Origin: Hemerocallis citrina | Lineage: Eukaryota; Streptophyta; Magnoliopsida; Asparagales; Asphodelaceae | Length of the DNA: 64,000 nucleotides | NCBI GenBank assembly: GCA_017893485.1 | Contig: CM030364.1 | Coordinates: 246,091,818-246,155,817 of the forward strand | Direction of reading: 5' to 3' | Shown: one piece after another, positions 43,636 through 54,862 of the stretch | Position numbering within the stretch: the stretch's first letter is position 1 | Layout of the letters: each line of letters begins with the position of its first letter | Program-made: the position numbers and the translations under genes | The notes under the pieces: model-generated | The model's database searches: none | Seen by the model: the letters and a program-made list of their open reading frames with translations, nothing else | What the model was told of the DNA's origin: nothing

Positions 43636-45249
43636 TGTTGTGCAATCTAGATGATCTAAATAAATAGATAATCTGGACACAAATTAAAAACCTTGCAAGT
43701 GTACGAATCGTTTATAAAAGCGTAGTGACAAGCAAGGGTCGATCCCACAGAGATTGTAGAAATTAACTTACTAACCAATAAAACAGAAATAAGAATCTTA
43801 AAGTGTTGTTCTAGAAGAAATGACAAGATGAAGATTAGATCAAGAAGTTCTGAATCACAAATATCTATTAAGTAGTTGGGCTTTGATTTCCACCTATAGT
43901 CAATAATGCTAAGTCACCTTCTACACTACTCTAATTACTCATGTTTGTTCCTTTAAGGGCATGGTATCTACTCCTTAAAGTTATTGTTTCCCTAAGCCAA
44001 GAATTAGGCATGGTATCTACTCTAATTCGTTTCTTTCCTTAAGTATTTAGCATAGTATCTACTAAGTTGCACTTAAGGAAAACATAGGAACAATGGAAAC
44101 GAAGAAACACTTGAAGTTCTAGAAATTGGTATCAGATCTAGATCCTTCAAGTTGATTAAACCAGGAACCCCTAGAGATTCCTGTGTTACAAACTATGAAC
44201 ACAAGATACGGGTCGTCTCTATGCTCATATAACAGATTCGGATTTATAATATGCAAACTTGATAAACTCAGGTTCTGCATGGCAGTCGACTTGCTGTCAC
44301 TCTCAGTCGACTGCTCTTAGAACTTCTGAACAAGTTTGATTATTATAAATCTATACCAATTCAATCAGGTTTAATTAATAAGTAATAGAGTAGCATTCAG
44401 AAGACTATAGCTTTACATGACTACGGTTTCAATCTACCCAACTATGAAATTAGTTCTACATAATAAGACCTTTATTAACTAACAGTTTCGAATACATGAT
44501 TAAAATAAAAGAACTAGGAAGAGAAGAAATAAACTGATGATGTTAGCCTGAGAAGTCGACTTGTTGTCACTCAGTCGACTGGCTTGTTCCCTTCAGTGTA
44601 CTTGATCTCCTTCCTTCTTCGATGCTGATAGAATAATGCCTCCTGGTTGATGATTGATGATTCAGAGATTAAGTGATACCCTTAACTTCTTATTCCAGCC
44701 TTTTTATAACTTCTTTTTCCCACATCTGCAGATTCCAATTCTATCTCTTTACATTGAATATAAGTTTGAGTCGATCTTCTCACTTGCCAACCCTGGTCTC
44801 CTATCTCGATTAATGGAGAGTTGTTATTCGCAGAAGCCCTGGGTTTGGATAACTTTAATCTTGCTTCGGATTTGGATGAGGACGAATCTTCCCTGTTCTT
44901 ATCTTCTAACTCTGCTGAATACCAGTCGACTGGTTTTGGAGTAAGTCGACTGTGCCGAGACATCCGTAGATTCATGATTCATCAGTCAAGTCGACTGGTG
45001 TTGGAGTAAGTCGACTGTGCCGAGCAGCTTTAGCCTCTCTGTCCAGTCGCCTGTTTGGAGACCCAGTCGACTTATGCTCTGCAATTTCTGTGTATCATCC
45101 TCAAAATCCTTAATCTGCTTCGTTTTGCTGTTTTAGGCTGTTTCCTGTGGAAAAGAGAAAATAAGAGTAAAATACCACATATAGAGCATTTAAATGTTCA
45201 ATTGCATTAAGATTATTGCTCCTAAATGTGAATATTATTGAGTTCATCA
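43636..45249 (-). mobile_element. LTR-like insertion (solo LTR) nested in the Tekay-like LTR
   Basis: 1,614 bp bounded by TG (43636) and CA (45249), with the duplication ATGGC (43631-43635 and 45250-45254). The related LTRs at 53095 and 57034 are uninterrupted here. A minus-strand TATA box (TATAAAAAGG near 44700-44708) indicates orientation. Nine AGTCGACT palindromes occur as pairs spaced 19-21 bp, both upstream and downstream of the TATA box. The segment near 43690-43760 has the GCAAGTGTACGAATCG...GGTCGATCCCACAGAG motif common in plant LTRs. The family is not assigned; Tat-like is possible. Confidence 0.75.
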
Positions 45250-46982
45250 ATGGCCATCCTCTCTATGCCAGAAACAGTATAACGATTCTCATTTTTTAAC
45301 AAATCACAAACTTGTTCACATACCAAATTAAAGGGAATACCCTATTGATGTCGTGTTGTGATTGTGCACTTAGTAATTAATGCAATTATTATGTTATATG
45401 ACACTAATGTACACTTGTTCGGATTCTATGCATCCCATACTACATAGGTCCGGCAAGCCCTTAATCGTACTTCATCTTGTAGGGTTCAATCCCTCGTCAT
45501 GACTTAATCTACTACTGTAACTACGGTAAGTATCCTAGATGTTTTCCGACATACAAACTCATATGTAGGCGCCCTGGAGGGAATCCCAACGCACTGACAC
45601 ATGACTCATCATGCAGGCATCCTGTGGTAATTCAGCTCCTACCATAGACATGACACCACCCGCAGTCGTCAAACACCCCACGAGCGTCGCCACCGGGACG
45701 GTACTCTGGAGCAGTATCCACGCCCTATCATGACTCATCATGGGACATCCTGGGATACGCTCTCGCCGCCAATCCAATGGCCCTCATACTCAATGTTTTT
45801 CACTTACTTTCATCACATCTTCACTATGTATCTAGTCCTTATTTTATTAGAATCATGAACAAAATCAAAGCTCTAGAGTTAGCCTCTCCACTATACCGGA
45901 CTTAATCATTCATTCAACATGACCAACCTTGGTCTTTCTTTTCAAATTTCATTTCATTTACTTCCAATTGCCGGTGGGAGACTTAGCTACTCTTTTGTTT
46001 CAATTTCAATTCACAATTACCAAAATTTTGAGCATTTCCAGCTCATGAGTTCATTTTCATATTCTCAATAGATTTTCCTTTTCCATGTTCATAACTTTCA
46101 CATTCATACAACTTTCATAAATTCAAATAAATGATTCGCTTCATTTCAGGTATAAATTCATGCAAAGACAAATAGAGTTTACTAAAATTGTCACAACCAA
46201 TATTCATTCAACATAAGATTCATAATCTTTACCATAAAATAATTCATAGAATTTCTGAGATGTCAAAAGTGATCTGGACAGTCGACTTGTTCAGTCGAAG
46301 AAAGTTCTTCAATAACCGCTCGGAAGAGTCGACTGCTGCGCATGGCCAGTCGGTTGTTCCCAGCATTCAAAATCTACATATCATTTACGGGGCAGTCGAC
46401 TGTCATTCCAACCAGTCGGCTGTTTTACAGAGTTCAATTATACAACTTTTCAAGTTCAGTACAGTCGACTGTTACATACATTCGGTCGACTGAACAGGGT
46501 TAATTTTTGAATCAAGGGATCATCTTTCCCTTCTGTTCTTCAATTAGCACACAACATTTTATTCAACTACAGTATGTTCAATGTCAACATAAACATGTGA
46601 TTCTTATCTATTTACCATCATCATAACATAGTTTATGATTAAATGTAAATCTCACACAATTAGTATGTTCTTTCCTCCAAATGAGATGCTAAACATACAT
46701 TTTTCCTTTACTCATCATTTATCCACGAAGATGAATGCTAACTCCAATTTAACATGCTAGAAAATCAAGTTAACAATTCACCTTAAATACATCGTTTCAT
46801 GGAATTCCGAACTGTTCATATTTTATTTCAGTGTACCAGTCAACTGCTCACATGATCAGTCGACTGTACAGGTCATTTCCAGTTCTCTAATTATCATTAG
46901 TTTTTTTTTATCTATTCACATTTTCCACAATAAGTATAACACGAAGCAATTTAATATACGATCACCCTATCAATCCACTTTT

Positions 46983-47122
46983 CACAAATATGATACAATC
47001 AATATTAGCCCTAGCATGATTCTCTATATTAGAAGTCCTGAGAAACACCCACCACAAATATGATAACAATCAATATTAGCCCTAGCATGATCTCTATATT
47101 AGAAGTCCTGAGAAACACCCAC
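46983..47122. repeat. 70-bp tandem duplication in the Tekay-like solo LTR
   Basis: CACAAATATGATA...GAAACACCCACC is present at 46983 and again at 47053 with only small indels. Confidence 0.85.
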
Positions 47123-47481
47123 CTTAATGAAGAGTTTAACGAAATCCCGTAAAATCTTCTAGTGTGATAATGTAACTCCTCCTCCTTGCTCCTTGCCACC
47201 GAGAATCCTCTGAAGTGATGACCGGCCTCCAAGATACTCACTCACAACTCTCTTAAAAAATATATCTTTCTTTCAAATAAAGTTCTTAGTGTAAAAAACA
47301 AATGAGTGAGAGGGGTATTTATACTAAATTTTTGGGTGAGATGGAGGGCTAGGATTGAATAGATGGTTATGAGATGGAGGGCTAGGATGAGAGTAGGAGT
47401 TGTAGTAACTACCCACAACTAGGTAACCACCTATACACTAACTTCACTCCTTCCAAAACCGGCCAAGGAAAGGTGCTCATG

Positions 47482-47527
47482 CACGTGTACGTGCAATGCA
47501 CGTGTACGTGCAATGCACGTGCATGCA
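47482..47527 (-). promoter_or_regulatory. CACGTG cluster upstream of an LTR TATA box
   Basis: GCACGTGTACGTGCAAT is repeated twice and followed by GCACGTGCATGCAC, giving three G-box cores within 46 bp. It lies about 165 bp upstream (minus sense) of the TATA box near 47320. Related LTRs keep shorter CACGTG clusters at 55975-55985 and 59985-60000. Confidence 0.5.
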
Positions 47528-47867
47528 CTAGTCTCCATATTAAAACTTGTACATTATACATCCTTATAAAAATAATCTTTTAAAAGATGTTACCTTACAA
47601 GTTGTTATTAAGAGAATGGGCTTAAATTGATGGGCCAAAATATTAGTTTTTTACAAAATAAATAAATTAAATTTTCGGGCCTGTGTTTATTTGAGACAAG
47701 AGCCTTTTATAAAAAATAATTTAAAGAACACATATACATATATATATGCATATACTCATCATCCATAAGGAAAATAATTATAAGATTTCATATTAAGAAA
47801 ATTGCGCGTGCACACTACGTGCAAAATAAATAATTTTCATGGATAAAAATCGGGGCATTACACTATG

Positions 47868-48312
47868 AATTTCTTGGCACCGGCATCCTCAGTTTTATAT
47901 TTATGATCTAATGATTCCCAAAGTTTTTTAGCAGTTCTTTTGTCAATATACACACTGTAAAAGGAATCAGCTAATTCTTTCATTATGTAGTTCCTACATA
48001 GGTAAGCCGAATTTTTCAAGTATCCATAGCGGCGATGACTAGGTAGTCTTGCTCATCTTCCTTAAGATTTGGAGCTTCTTCGTCCAAGAATCTTGCGAGA
48101 TTCAAGGTGGTCAAGTAGATTATCATTTTATGTTGCCACCTTTTTAAATTCTGCTCGTTGGACTTCTCAGGTTTCTCCCCATGGGAGACTGAGACAGGTA
48201 CAACGGCTGGCATTGACACTCGTGCCACAACAACAGCAGGAACTTGTGCCGCATCAGCAACCGGCACTTGGACCGTTTCAGGCATAACAGCAATCTCCGA
48301 TGCGTTTGTCAT
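47868..48312 (-). pseudogene. older copia element gag N-terminal part
   Basis: Start ATG at 48312 (MTNASEIAV). A proline/valine-rich leader is followed by KPEKSNEQNLKRWQHKMIIYLTTLNLARFL, the conserved beginning of the copia gag UBN2-type domain. A stop or shift occurs near 48016, and the remainder to 47868 continues in another frame (plus-strand text encodes [15 protein letters not shown] in reverse). It joins the part at 43303 across the solo LTR. Confidence 0.82.
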
Positions 48313-48417
48313 TTTTTTTAATCTGAAAATACACAACACGATGTGTAAATTTCTCAGAATGAAAAAAAATAAAAAGAAGTGCCTCAAAATTCAAGGAAAT
48401 GAAATCTGTTTTAAGTT

Positions 48418-49473
48418 TGTTAGAATATTTGTTAGAATATTTTGATTAAAAAATCATTTGCAAAAAATTAAGAATGAATTAGAGGCACAAATCAGAGAAG
48501 GAGAAGAAGAAGAAAACAAATAAAATTAAAAATAATATGAAAATAACAAAACCAAACCGATACGTGAGGCTTGTGTATCACACAATCTCCTTAAAATAGA
48601 TTTGCCTCATCCGGGTGCTAGAGTTGGTTGAGGCTTCTGTCTCCCAGGATGCAACGACCGAAGAGGTTTACGCAGGCACCACGTCAAGTTCTCGAACTGG
48701 ACAGTGTCTGAATTTAATCACTGTAGGACCGAATAAAGGAATTGGACTTTGAGCAGAGAACAGAGGTTTAAAGAAAGATACGAGGTTCTGGTGTTTTGAT
48801 TCAGGGGAGAGGGGTCCCTATTTATAGGGCCAGGGTGAGATTTGTAATAGCAGACAACACATTGAATGCATTCACTGTAACGGCAGACAACTCCAATGTA
48901 CCAGCTATAAGGGAAGACAGAAGCTTGAATGCACTACTGTAACGACGAACAAAACTGTTACGTGAATAAATGGCAGAAAAAACAATTTCTGCATTTATTT
49001 TAGCCGTTACTGATCCGAAAAAACAAAACTATAGCAAAAAATTGGCTCTACACGGGATGGGTTCACGTCGGTCCGGCATTCGTGTCTGCAGGACGTGCGG
49101 GCGCACACAAGTGACATGTAATCCGGTCCAAGATTTGCACCCCACCTCCTTGCGCGCGCGAGAGAAAGCCTCTTGGCTTGCTATCTTACAATGCCAAGAA
49201 AGAGATTATTATATATCCTCTTCTATTTCCTTTATTTTTTCCGATGTGGGACTAAAATCCCTCAACTCATTTTTAGAGATGAAACTTCCTCACTTTGGGA
49301 GACAATTTCTCATTCACTTGATAACCGTTTTGAGCAAGTAAATATATGATTTTGATCTACTCACGAAGGAGAACACAAACCCATCAAGATCTCTCACTAA
49401 TTCATAGAGGATCTTACTTAAGTTGCTCAAAAACTGGTTCGTAAATGGTGTATAATATACCCATTTTCTTAAA
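48418..49473 (-). repeat. 5' LTR of the older copia element
   Basis: It starts TGTTAGAATATTTG and ends TCTTAAA, where its partner has TCTAACA. The TATA-like CTATAAATAG is near 48813-48823. It aligns with 33772-34837 throughout, with more indels than the younger copia's LTR pair. Confidence 0.84.
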
Positions 49474-49478
49474 AAAAT

Positions 49479-49648
49479 TATTACACTACTTTTCTTAATC
49501 TACATATGAATTTCCTCACATCAATAACTATATTGAAATTGAGACTTGAGCGATCTAGTTACTAATACATTTGTACCAGAAAGATTATCACTCATATAGG
49601 CTAAACAGTAAAAGGCACCAATTCGTTTCTATTTCCCCCATTATAATC
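49479..49648. other. short unclassified spacer
   Basis: AT-rich DNA between two copia elements. Nothing recognised. Confidence 0.4.
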
Positions 49649-50274
49649 TGTTGAGTTTAATTGTGGAATAACTCAATCTGAGATGCAAACAAACGTAACT
49701 AATCAAAGAGACGAGAAAAAACAAAACAACAAAGAAACAAGAACACAAGATTTTTTTGATGTTCACCAAATGTAATTGCTATTTTCCCGTGCAAAGGCAC
49801 TCCTGCGATTTTCACTAGAATAATGAAGAGAAACAAGTTATAATCACTCTAAAACTCACCACCAAGGTGTAGGATTTTATCTTTTCTTCTTCTCTCAAGA
49901 ACGACTGCTAGATATCTCTTTCTCTCTTGGAATTATCACTCCTTAACTCTAATAATCGTACACCATACATATCTATAGGATTACAAACGATTAGATCTCA
50001 ACCATCGATCGATAGCATTGCAGTCGACTGCACGAAGAGACGGTCGACTGCACATGCCCATCAAGCAAATAAAGAGCTTTATGGTCGACTGTGCAGTTGA
50101 CAGCACAGCTCTCGGGTTGAGAGTCTGTGCATGTCGGTCGACTGCAACATTGCAGTCCACTGTACATGATCTGCTTGTTGATGTGTCTACTCTGATTGAT
50201 GCGATTCTTCAATGCGTCTCTTGTTGTCTTCTTCAACCCGTTGCATCGTGTATTTGGATCCACCAGTCCCAACA
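49649..50274 (-). repeat. 3' LTR of the copia element at 49.6 kb
   Basis: Bounded on the plus strand by TGTTGAG and CCCAACA, 626 bp. On the minus strand a purine tract (CCAAGTGGGACAT, 50275-50287) abuts the inner edge. It carries one AGTCGACT and three GGTCGACT motifs at 50022-50143, just upstream (minus sense) of a TATA-like sequence near 49970. Confidence 0.85.
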
Positions 50275-50482
50275 ATGTCCCACTTGGAGACATATACACA
50301 AAGTCGTTAACCTATTCTTCATTTCTTTATTGGCTTATTCAAGGCATGTACCACTGCGAGTCTCCTCAACAATTACCCTGGAGATAATCCGATAGTGGAA
50401 TAACAAAACGGATGCTTCTCGCTATCCTTTTCCTTTGTGAGCATGTCTGCTGAATTCTTTGTACCAAGAATCTTCGATAGCT

Positions 50483-51490
50483 TCAACCACTTTTTTGAAC
50501 TGTCATCCTGATAAAGTGATACATCATCTGAATATGTCGAGTCCTAGCATGATACGCTGAGTTCTTTGCCAAGAATACTACATTCTGACTGTCACACCAT
50601 AGATTCCTTATTGGTTGCTTCCTATGCAACTGATCCATGAGTCCTGAAATCCATAACATGTCATTCGACGACTCTATAAGTGCTATATACTCCGACTCAG
50701 TAGTTGACTGTGCTACAACCTTATATAACTGTGAAGCCCAAGTAACAGTTGTACCACAAAAGTTCTCATCAACATAACCATATATATGCAAAGAATCACC
50801 CCAAAAATATAGAGAATGATCTAAAGTACCTGCAAGATATCTGAGAATCCACTTTACTACATACCAGTGCTCTTTAGCGGGATTTCTCATGTACTAGCTA
50901 ACAACTCCCATTGCATGTACGATATTTGGTATTGTATACATCATCGCATACATAAGACTACCAACAACTGAGGCATAAGGGACTGCAATCATCTCTTCCT
51001 TATCTGCCTCCGATGTAGAACACAAGTCCATAGACAACTTAAAGTGTGCACCCAAGGGACAAGTAATTGGCCTCACGACATCCATATTGAATCTCTCCAA
51101 CACTTTCTATATAAAGTCCACTTGTGACAACCAATGTTTCTTACTCAATTTGTCTCTACTAATTTTCATGCCGAGAATTTGCTTTGCTTCACATAAATCC
51201 TTCATAGAAAAACGAGAAGCTAGCAAATGTTTCACCTCATAAATTTCTTTCCTTCATACATGAACATGCTAACAACATATCATCCACATATAAAGCAAAA
51301 ATCGTTGTCGTCATACCTGAGCACATAGACACAATGATTTGATTCGCATCTCTCAAATCCATTTCCTTGCATGAAACAGTCAAACTTCAAATACTTTTGC
51401 TGTGGTGCCTGTTTGAGCTTATATAGATTATTCTTCAGTCGACAAAGCATGTCTTCTATTCCTTTAACTTCAAAACCCGTGGGTTGTCTC
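50483..51490 (-). pseudogene. copia RNase H and RT thumb
   Basis: RNase H is recognised by YVDENFCGTTVTWASQLYKVVAQSTTESEYIAL and WCDSQNVVFLAKN. The preceding connection is MLERFNMDVVRPI and VPYASVVGSLMYAMM. Frames are broken near 50890 and 51105. RT palm sequence continues in fragments to 51490, where a solo LTR interrupts it. Confidence 0.83.
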
Positions 51491-52738
51491 TGTTAGGGTT
51501 ATATACTGAAAGCATCACTTTTGTATTAACTTTATTTCCTTATTTTTTTTGAATGAGAATCATATGGGCATATGTTTGCATATTGTGTTTATTATAATAT
51601 TAATGCAAGTGTCTGATATTCTATAAGGTTGATAATATGGTGTGAGGTGACACACAGAAGATCATATTATCAGTTCCCTATGGAATATATAAATAGTTCA
51701 CAACCTAGACGGACTTGGACAATCCATTGGAAAGGTTGTAGTGTAATCTGGTATTAGTCTGTCTTGACTATAGGTTTACACTAGTACACTTTGTGTGTAT
51801 TGAACAGGACCACTTGAGGTTGTTCTCTTTGTACTGACTACAAAAGAGAACAAAAACCTCTGTTATTATGGATGCTTATGCTCTTAATCCAGATATAATA
51901 ACAGACATGTATATACAGTGTGCATTACTTTGACTCATAAAAGAGTGAGATTCATTATGGATCAACAACCTCTATGAATTGGGTAATAGCATTGTATGTA
52001 TGATGGGCTGTTGATTGTAAAAGGAATCCATGTCCCGATACGTCGGGTTGATGATGTCCCCTTAAGGAGATCATAAGGATTGTCATGTAAACCCTGCAGG
52101 TGGATTATATCCGACATGACAAATAAAGTTGAGTGGTACTACTTAAGGATAAAAGATGTTGATCAATATAGTTGTCAGTAACTTAATTTGATCGACGGAC
52201 ATTCGATATCTTAACATGGGGAGTTGAACGAGCATATAATAAAAGGAGCCCATAAATATAATTTGGGATTAGGAAGGTAGTGCAGCAATAGCTCCTTAGT
52301 GGACCGAGCTATTGTTAATGGGCCTGGGTTGTGTGTTCGGGCTGAACACGGGATACCCAGATTCGTTAGGAGACCTAACCCTAATTTCTCCTCATAGGTC
52401 CCTGCCGTAGCCTTATATATATCCTCTATTCTCTGGCCGTCATTGACAATCTGAAAAATAAGATTTTTCTCAAAACTCGTGATTCACGTAAGGAGAGAAA
52501 GAGAGGTCAGCCAAGGAGAAGAAAGGTTGGGAGATCGTCGCCCACACGACGTCCAACCCGAGGAAGGAATACGTGCAGAAGATCTTGGGGTCGCTGTCGT
52601 CTTCTTCTCACCACAGGTATAATTTATGAACCCTAGATTCCGCTATATAGGGTTAGATCACAATTAAGCAATCTGTTTATCTTTAACGATCGATACGCAC
52701 ACCAATCCGTAGTCCTGGGATTCATCTCAGTTCCATCA
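51491..52738 (+). mobile_element. solo LTR inserted in copia RT
   Basis: 1,248 bp from TGTTAGGGTTATATAC to TTCCATCA, with the perfect duplication GTCTC (51486-51490 and 52739-52743). A plus-strand TATA box (CTTATATATATCC, near 52412) and downstream leader give its orientation. No coding sequence and no assigned family. Confidence 0.82.
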
Positions 52739-52743
52739 GTCTC

Positions 52744-52842
52744 ATATACAGCTTTTCTTCTACGTTGCCATGGAGTAACGTTGTTTTAACATCTAAATGC
52801 TTTAAGTGCAAATCTTCAACTCCAACTATGCTAAGCAGAATC
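52744..52842 (-). pseudogene. copia RT fragment (continuation)
   Basis: The minus strand reads through the motif LHLKHLDVKTTLLHGNVEEKLY, the first catalytic Asp region of copia RT (usually QMDVKTAFLNGDL). It belongs to the same RT as 50894-51490 and ends where the next element begins. Confidence 0.8.
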
Positions 52843-54599
52843 TGTTGGTGTATGCCCTAGAGGCCAGTTGTGTATTGACATTACTAGTTTACTTGTATCA
52901 TGATATTTATTTCATATATGAGGCATTTCATTTATTGTGTTGTTTATTGTAATTAAATGAACATAATAAATTCCTCAGAATAGTATGTTCAATACCATGT
53001 GATATCAAGTGTATGACTTGATTGTGAGATCCTATTGGTTGTAATTAGAACACTATTCTTAAATATCCCTAGTCAAGTATTATTGTGAATTAGGTGTAAC
53101 ACCCCGAATTCCAAAATACAACTGAATTCGAAGTTCCACAGGATCTTTACACATCTTTTGTACAATTTTACAAGGAAATAAAGAACTTTTGTTACATCAG
53201 AGTTTACAGTTACATTACATATTTACAACGGAAGTAAATTACAACAATTTACATAAATTGAAATGTATAACACTTGAATCATTCTTTAATCAGCATGCAT
53301 TCTTTAGTCTTGTTAACCACTTTATCCTACATAGAAATTGTGGGCGCGTCAGTTGCTTACAACCGACAAAATATTATACACAACTATCCTCTCTATGCCG
53401 AAAATAGTATAACGAATCTCAAATACTTAAACAATCACAAACTTGATCACAAACAAAACTACAAGGGGTTCTCCTATAGATGTCGTGTTGTGCGGTGCAC
53501 TTAGTCCTTAATGCAGTTATGTATATTATATGACACTAATGCGCACTTGTTCAGATTCTATGCATCCCATACTACATAGATCTGAGGGCAAGCCCTTAAC
53601 CGTTCTTCATCTTGTAGGGTTAAATTCCTCGTCATGACTTACACTACTTCAGTAACTACGATAAGTATCCTAGATGTTCTATGAGTACGAGCTCATGTCC
53701 AGACAGCCTGGAGGGGAATCCCACGTCATGTCACTACGCATCGTTAAGAACCTATGGACAATTCAGCCTCCGTCATGGGACATGACACCACCCGCAGTCA
53801 CCAAATACTCCACGAGCGTCGCCTGCGGTACGGACTCCTGGAGAAATATCTACGTCATGTCACGACGCATCGCGAAGAGCCTGTGAATACCCTCACATCG
53901 TAGCTCTGAGACCCTCATACTCGTGTTTTTCTCTTATTTTCATCACGTCTTCACTATGTATCTAGTCCTTAGTTATTTGAATCATGAACAAAATCAATTC
54001 TCTAGAGTTAGCCCTTCCACTATACCGGTCTCAACCATTTATATCAAATGACCCAAATCTTGGTCGTTTCATTTCAATATATTTCTTTTCGATGCCGGTA
54101 TGAGGCTTAGCTACACTCTAGTTCTCAATTTCAATTCATAATCACAATATTTGAGTTCTCATACTCATATAGTTCTTTTTCACAATTAACATGATTTCCA
54201 TTCTTTCTAATAATTCAATGCTCCAATTCAATTCATAAGATTCTCATTTAACCAAAATAAGTCTTAGTTTCCGTATTATTATTTCTTTTCCTCCAAAATT
54301 TCAAAATCATATTTCTCATTTACTTTTCAAAGCACACATTATCCAAAATAATAACAAAATTCATAATGAAACACACTTCAAGTTCTTTTACACAAAATCC
54401 CCTTTTATAAATTTAGTATAACTCAAAAGTCACTTTTAAGGTTCTACTCAATTTTTCCTCTCAAGCTATTTAAATCAAGTCGAAATAGTGTACAATTATT
54501 TTTCTTGAAGTCTACATATTTTTATAACAATTATAGGATTTTTTCCTGAATTTTTTCAGTCACAAAATCACCAAAAAAACTCAAAAAAAACAAAAGTTT

Positions 54600-54690
54600 T
54601 CAAATTGCCGAGTTCGGGAATCGAACCAGCGACCATAGACAAAGCCAGCGCACGCACTAACCAAAGGGACAGAGCACAACCACGTCACAA
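54600..54690 (-). other. tRNA-like module 1 in the Tekay-like solo LTR
   Basis: On the minus strand TTTGGTTAGTGCGTGCG (A-box/D-arm-like) is followed about 35 bp later by GGTTCGATTCC, a perfect RNA polymerase III B-box, and CGAACTCGG. No complete cloverleaf or clean anticodon arm was found, so this is not called as a tRNA gene. Confidence 0.5.
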
Positions 54691-54761
54691 AGGCGGTTCG
54701 GAATCATATGAGTCCAATCTCGAGTTCGGATTTTTCCGAAAGAAAATAAAATGAAAAAGTC

Positions 54762-54862
54762 TCTTGTTCGGTTTCGAACCTGAGACCAAGGCCAGAACCC
54801 ACGCTACAATAAGCGCGCCCAACACACCCACTAACCAATTAGGCTAAGTGACCAACTGATAT
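54762..54862 (-). other. tRNA-like module 2 in the Tekay-like solo LTR
   Basis: On the minus strand TTAGCCTAATTGGTTAGTGG (A-box-like) is followed by GGTCTCAGGTTCGAAACC, containing a B-box. It lies about 75 bp from module 1 in the same orientation as the LTR. Confidence 0.5.

Larger units (their letters stand above)
43304..47862 (-). mobile_element. solo LTR, Tekay/Del-like, inserted in copia gag
   Basis: It begins TGTAACACCCCGAATTCC and ends GGGGCATTACA, with the perfect duplication CTATG (43299-43303 and 47863-47867). About 2.9 kb after removing a nested 1.6-kb insertion. The outer 60 bp nearly match the starts of the LTRs at 53095 and 57034, the latter attached to chromodomain pol. The minus-strand TATA box lies near 47317-47323 (plus GGTATTTATAC), with a CACGTG cluster upstream at 47482-47527. 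Its central part carries AGTCGACT palindromes (46280-46865). Confidence 0.87.
33772..49473 (-). mobile_element. older Ty1/copia element split by two solo LTRs
   Basis: Two LTRs of about 1.06 kb flank a decayed minus-strand gag-pol. The probable duplication AAAAT lies at 33767-33771 and 49474-49478, in an A-rich context, so it is weaker evidence than for the other elements. Nested insertions at 37439-41769 and 43304-47862 each have perfect 5-bp duplications within this element's coding region, which proves it is older than both. No initiator-Met primer site was recognised next to the right LTR. Confidence 0.85.
49649..52842 (-). mobile_element. Ty1/copia element, 3' half only in the window
   Basis: A 3' LTR, polypurine tract, RNase H and RT fragments are present on the minus strand. 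The RT is interrupted first by a solo LTR (51491-52738) and then, at 52843, by another copia element. The remaining upstream part (integrase, gag, 5' LTR) would lie beyond the right edge of the window. Confidence 0.82.

Noticed and set aside
54600..54862. Functional tRNA genes
   Set aside because: A- and B-box-like motifs are present but no full acceptor stem, anticodon arm or terminator is seen. Annotated only as tRNA-like modules.
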